Assembly: GCA_002479645.1 (NCBI GenBank) | Contig: DLOO01000071.1 | Span: 38,818-47,632 of the forward strand | Length of the DNA: 8,815 bases | Source of the DNA: Lachnoclostridium sp. UBA7482 | GTDB taxonomy: Bacteria; Bacillota; Clostridia; Lachnospirales; Lachnospiraceae | Reading direction: 5' to 3' | Shown: in pieces, positions 5,547-8,815 of the stretch | Layout: the number at the start of each line of letters is the position of its first letter | Position numbering within the stretch: the first letter of the stretch is position 1 | Notes under the pieces: model-generated | The model's input: only the letters and a program-made list of their open reading frames with translations | The model's database searches: none | What the model was told of the DNA's origin: nothing | Translations under genes and position numbers: made by a program

Positions 5547-7316
5547 CTACTCAAACTGTGACGAATACAGCTGATAATATACGCCCCTTTTGCCCATCAG
5601 CTCGTCGTGATTTCCCTGCTCGACTACATCCCCGTGATTCAGTACAAGAATGCTGTCCGCATGTTGAATCGTACTCAGACGGTGTGCAATCACAAAGCAG
5701 GTCTTATCCTTCATCAGCTCACGCATCGCCTTCTGAATCTCGCGCTCGGTGCCGGTATCCACATTGGAGGTTGCCTCATCGAGAATCAGCATCTTCGCAT
5801 CATAGAGCATTGCGCGGGCGATGGTCAGAAGCTGCTTCTGTCCCTTGGAAATGTTACCTCCATCCTCGGTAATTACGGTTTCATATCCCCTGGGCAGACG
5901 CATGATAAACGGATGGATGTGCGCAGCCTTGGCTGCTGCCACAACCTCTTCCCTTGTCGCATTTTCCTTGCCGTAGGCAATATTTTCAAAGATGGTGCCG
6001 CCAAACACCCATGTTTCCTGCAAAACCATCGCATAAGCTCCGCGCAGGCTTTCGCGCGTGTATCTGCGGACGTCGCGTTCATCGACACAGACCATACCGG
6101 AATCAGCGTCGTAGAAGCGCATCAGCAGATTGATAATCGTCGTTTTACCGGCGCCGGTCGGTCCGACAATCGCCACCAGCTTACCGGTATCTGCCGTAAA
6201 ATTCAGATTGTGGATAATGGTTTTCCCTTCGTCATAACCGAAGTATACATCCGAAAATGCCACCTTACCCTTTACGTCGGCAAGTACTGCCGCATCGGAC
6301 GCATCGTGCAGCTCCTCTTCCTCATCGAGAAGCCGGAACACACGCTCGGCAGCCGACAGCGCCGAATACAGCTCGTTCACAATATTGGCAATCTCGTTAA
6401 TCGGCCCGGAAAATTTTCTCGAGTACAGCACGAAGGAGGAGATATCCCCGAGGGAAATGACATCCTTCATGTAAAGCAGCGAACCGAATACCGCTACAAG
6501 GCACAAGCCAAGGTTGTTGATCGCATTGATCGACGGTCCCATACTACACCCGTAGAATTCAGCATCATAATAGGATTCGGCCACTTTGTTATTGATTTTA
6601 TCGAATTGCTTTTCCACCTGTTCTTCATAGGCGTAGGCAAGGATGGTTTTCTGACCGGAGAGCATTTCCTCCACGAAGCCGTTCATTTTACCGTAGTTTT
6701 CGGAGCGGGCGGAGTAGCGCGGCTGCGTCACTTTGCGAATTTTTGCCGAGTAAAAAATCGCAAGCGGAACCGTTACCAAAACCGTCAGCGACAGAAGCGG
6801 TGAGATCACAATCATCATCGCTAATGAGCCGACAACCGTAACAATGCTGGTAAGAATCTGCACGACATCCGTTGCCAGACAGGTGCCGATAACATCCACA
6901 TCGTAGGATACACGGCTGATAATATCTCCCGCCTGATTCCGGTCAAAATAACCGACCGGCAGGCGCATAAGTTTTTCAAAAATATCCTTTCGCATCCTTC
7001 GGGAAATCCACTTACTCAGATTCACCATGACAACGTTAATCAGAATCGTCAGAATCGCCGACCCGACATAGCACAGAAGCATACGAAGCGCGTAATAGGA
7101 GACCTTGTCAAAGTTGACCTTTCCGGCTCCCGCCGCTGCCTCGTTGATGGCGCGTCCCGCAAGTTTCGGCCCTAAAAGTGCAAGCAGGTTGCTGCAAAAA
7201 CAGAGGAAAAATACGCCAAGGACAATATGCTTATAGGCCCCCATGTAAGAAAGCATACGCAGAAAGCTCCCCTTCGTATCCTTGGGTCTGCGGCGAACGG
7301 AATCAAATCCTGCCAT
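5547..7316 (-). CDS. ABC exporter half-transporter, catalytically complete subunit with non-canonical signature
   Basis: Membrane-fused ATPase of the multidrug or lipid exporter type; the cargo cannot be read from sequence. The 589-residue protein has six membrane segments over about residues 30-300, then a nucleotide-binding domain (about 350-585). Walker A GPTGAGKTT is at 385-393 and the Q-loop is Q433. Walker B LILDEA has D513 and catalytic Glu514, the D-loop is SNVD, and the switch histidine is H545 in IAHRLS. The signature is ISKGQ (489-493) rather than LSGGQ. This combination matches the TM288-type half of heterodimeric exporters. The ATG at 7314-7316 is chosen because GGGAGG (7325-7330) is eight bases upstream. 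A GTG three codons earlier is too close to that site. It starts one base after the stop codon of the partner gene, whose last codons hold the ribosome binding site, so coupling is likely. Confidence 0.95.
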   Translation of the reverse strand: MAGFDSVRRRPKDTKGSFLRMLSYMGAYKHIVLGVFFLCFCSNLLALLGPKLAGRAINEAAAGAGKVNFDKVSYYALRMLLCYVGSAILTILINVVMVNLSKWISRRMRKDIFEKLMRLPVGYFDRNQAGDIISRVSYDVDVIGTCLATDVVQILTSIVTVVGSLAMMIVISPLLSLTVLVTVPLAIFYSAKIRKVTQPRYSARSENYGKMNGFVEEMLSGQKTILAYAYEEQVEKQFDKINNKVAESYYDAEFYGCSMGPSINAINNLGLCLVAVFGSLLYMKDVISLGDISSFVLYSRKFSGPINEIANIVNELYSALSAAERVFRLLDEEEELHDASDAAVLADVKGKVAFSDVYFGYDEGKTIIHNLNFTADTGKLVAIVGPTGAGKTTIINLLMRFYDADSGMVCVDERDVRRYTRESLRGAYAMVLQETWVFGGTIFENIAYGKENATREEVVAAAKAAHIHPFIMRLPRGYETVITEDGGNISKGQKQLLTIARAMLYDAKMLILDEATSNVDTGTEREIQKAMRELMKDKTCFVIAHRLSTIQHADSILVLNHGDVVEQGNHDELMGKRGVYYQLYSSQFE

Positions 7317-7317
7317 T

Positions 7318-8815
7318 TCACACACCTCCCATCTGCGTCTTGTAAATGTTCTGATACATCTTACAGCTCTGCATCAGCTCCTCATGTGTGCCCTGTCCGA
7401 TAATCCTTCCCTCATCCAGCACAATAATCTCATCCAGACTCATAATCGAGCTGATTCGCTGCGCCACAATCAGGGTCGTTGTCCCATTATAATTTTCACG
7501 GATTGCCTTTCGCAAATCCGCATCGGTCTTATAGTCAAGCGCTGAAGAGGAATCGTCCAGGATCAGAATCGGCGGCTTTGCGGCAAGCGCTCTTGCAATC
7601 AGCACGCGCTGCTTCTGACCACCGCTCAGGTTGGCGCCGTGAATAACCGCCTCGTGGTCGAGTCCCTCCGCATACTGCTCGAGAAATTCCTTCGCTCTCG
7701 CGTCGTCGGCCGCACTCCACAGGCGTGTTTCATCCACCTCACGGCCAAACGCGATATTTTCCCGCAGCGAGTCCGCGAAGATCACGTCATTCTGGAACAC
7801 AACACCGAACATGCGGTGAAGCTCGTCCTTGCCGTAGGTACGCACATCTCTTCCGTCCACGAACACATGCCCTTCGTCCGTGTCGTAAAAGCGCATCAGG
7901 AGATTCGCAATCGTTGTCTTGCCGGAGCCGGTCGCACCGATAATTCCGAGCGAACCGCCTTTCCGAATCGTAAAATCAATATCCGTAAGACAGTTCTGCC
8001 GCTCGTGTCCCTCCATCGGGTCCTCGTTGCCGTAGCCAAAGGTCACATGGTCAAATACAACATAGCCCTCACGGTCGGTCGTTGCCGCCTCCGCAGCCGG
8101 AATCGGCAGAAGCTCCTCTTTCATGTACACAACCTCCGCAATACGCTCTGCGGAAGCATTTGCCTTAGACATCAGCGTAAACATACGGCTGAGTCCCATG
8201 ACGCCCATCATCATCATGTTAAAATACGTCAAAAACGCCAGGATGACACCGGGCTTTGAAACGCCGCCATTTACCAGTCTCGCGCCGACATAAACAACAA
8301 GGGTCAGTCCGATATTCAAAAGCAGCGTAACGAACGGACCGGGCAGGGACATGATAACGCCTGCCTTGATGTCCCTTTTCGCCATTTCCGTATTGGCTCC
8401 GTCATAGCGCCGCTTCTCATAGTCCTCCTTGGAAAGTGCCTTTATAACACGGATACCGGTAATATTTTCACGCATAATCCGAACAATCTCGTCCACGCCG
8501 TTCTGCACCATTTCATAAAGCGGAATACCCTTCATGGAGATGCACACCATAATCAGAATCATAAACGGCGCCATGATACACAATATCAGGGCAAGACGAT
8601 GATCCATAATCAGGGTTACGATAATTCCGCCCACCAGAAGAATCGGCGCGCGGATACCAAGCGTCTGCACCGTACGGATAAAATTCTGCAAATTGTACGA
8701 GTCAGAGGTCATACGGGAGGTCAACGACGGCAGACCGATGGCGTCCACCTGATTGCCCGACAGATAGAGCGATTTGTGAAAAAGATCCTTTCGGATATCG
8801 TAATTACTGCGGCGA
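7318..8815 (-). CDS. ABC exporter half-transporter, degenerate-site subunit; N-terminus beyond window
   Basis: Partner half of the adjacent exporter. The visible 498 residues begin in the transmembrane domain (…RRSNYDIRKDLFHKSLYL, a coupling-helix region). They include about four membrane segments (within 58-92, 153-181 and 188-212) and a complete nucleotide-binding domain. About 80-100 N-terminal residues lie past position 8815. In fragment numbering, Walker A GATGSGKTT is at 293-301, the Q-loop is Q341, and the canonical signature LSGGQ is at 396-400. Walker B reads LILDDS, so Asp421 replaces the catalytic Glu, and Gln452 (VAQRIS) replaces the switch His. These are the hallmarks of the TM287-type, non-hydrolysing half of a heterodimer. 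The domain also has a short extra loop (NEDPMEGHERQN, about 263-274) before its Walker A strand. No frameshift is seen, so the changes look functional, not decay. Its promoter is outside the window. Confidence 0.95.
   Translation of the reverse strand, partial: RRSNYDIRKDLFHKSLYLSGNQVDAIGLPSLTSRMTSDSYNLQNFIRTVQTLGIRAPILLVGGIIVTLIMDHRLALILCIMAPFMILIMVCISMKGIPLYEMVQNGVDEIVRIMRENITGIRVIKALSKEDYEKRRYDGANTEMAKRDIKAGVIMSLPGPFVTLLLNIGLTLVVYVGARLVNGGVSKPGVILAFLTYFNMMMMGVMGLSRMFTLMSKANASAERIAEVVYMKEELLPIPAAEAATTDREGYVVFDHVTFGYGNEDPMEGHERQNCLTDIDFTIRKGGSLGIIGATGSGKTTIANLLMRFYDTDEGHVFVDGRDVRTYGKDELHRMFGVVFQNDVIFADSLRENIAFGREVDETRLWSAADDARAKEFLEQYAEGLDHEAVIHGANLSGGQKQRVLIARALAAKPPILILDDSSSALDYKTDADLRKAIRENYNGTTTLIVAQRISSIMSLDEIIVLDEGRIIGQGTHEELMQSCKMYQNIYKTQMGGV

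Noticed and set aside
5607..6803. Plus-strand open frame of 398 codons opposite the ABC exporter
   Set aside because: It is antisense to conserved Walker and membrane regions, with no ribosome binding site or recognisable family.
7318..8815. Degenerate Walker B and switch loop as signs of a decaying pseudogene
   Set aside because: The frame is intact. Walker A, Q-loop and LSGGQ are perfect, and the substitutions are the specific ones expected for one half of a heterodimeric exporter.

Overview
The window reads as ordinary chromosomal DNA of a low-to-mid G+C Firmicute. Clostridia, and Lachnospiraceae in particular, is the best guess. The basis is the gdpP-rplI-dnaB gene order typical of Firmicutes, strong AGGAGG-type ribosome binding sites and the protein sequence style. 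All seven genes lie on the minus strand, so transcription runs from high to low coordinates. No tRNA, rRNA, CRISPR array, insertion sequence or phage gene is visible.

In the direction of transcription: (1) positions 8815 to 5547 hold two half-size ABC exporter genes one base apart. The first is cut by the window edge. Their motifs fit the two unequal halves of one heterodimeric exporter: the upstream protein has a degenerate Walker B and switch loop but a canonical signature, and the downstream protein has the reverse. (2) Positions 5546 to 5432 hold a near-consensus sigma-A type promoter that starts a new transcript. (3) Positions 5431 to 4589 encode a polysaccharide deacetylase-fold protein without a signal peptide. 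(4) Positions 4588 to 4379 are a 210-base non-coding stretch rich in inverted repeats, with a possible extended -10 promoter. It precedes a cation diffusion facilitator (4378 to 3446) that probably starts at GTG. (5) Positions 3445 to 3327 are the leader and likely promoter of gdpP.

(6) From 3326 to 1 lies a tightly packed operon. It encodes GdpP (cyclic-di-AMP phosphodiesterase), ribosomal protein L9 and the first 274 residues of the replicative helicase DnaB. gdpP and rplI share four bases (ATGA), and the rplI stop codon touches the dnaB start codon, so translation is probably coupled.

The operon joins second-messenger turnover, the ribosome and replication. The transporters and deacetylase upstream look like independent housekeeping or envelope and metal functions. 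No clearly new system is present. The most unusual material is the structured 4379-4588 intergenic region and the strictly asymmetric ABC pair.
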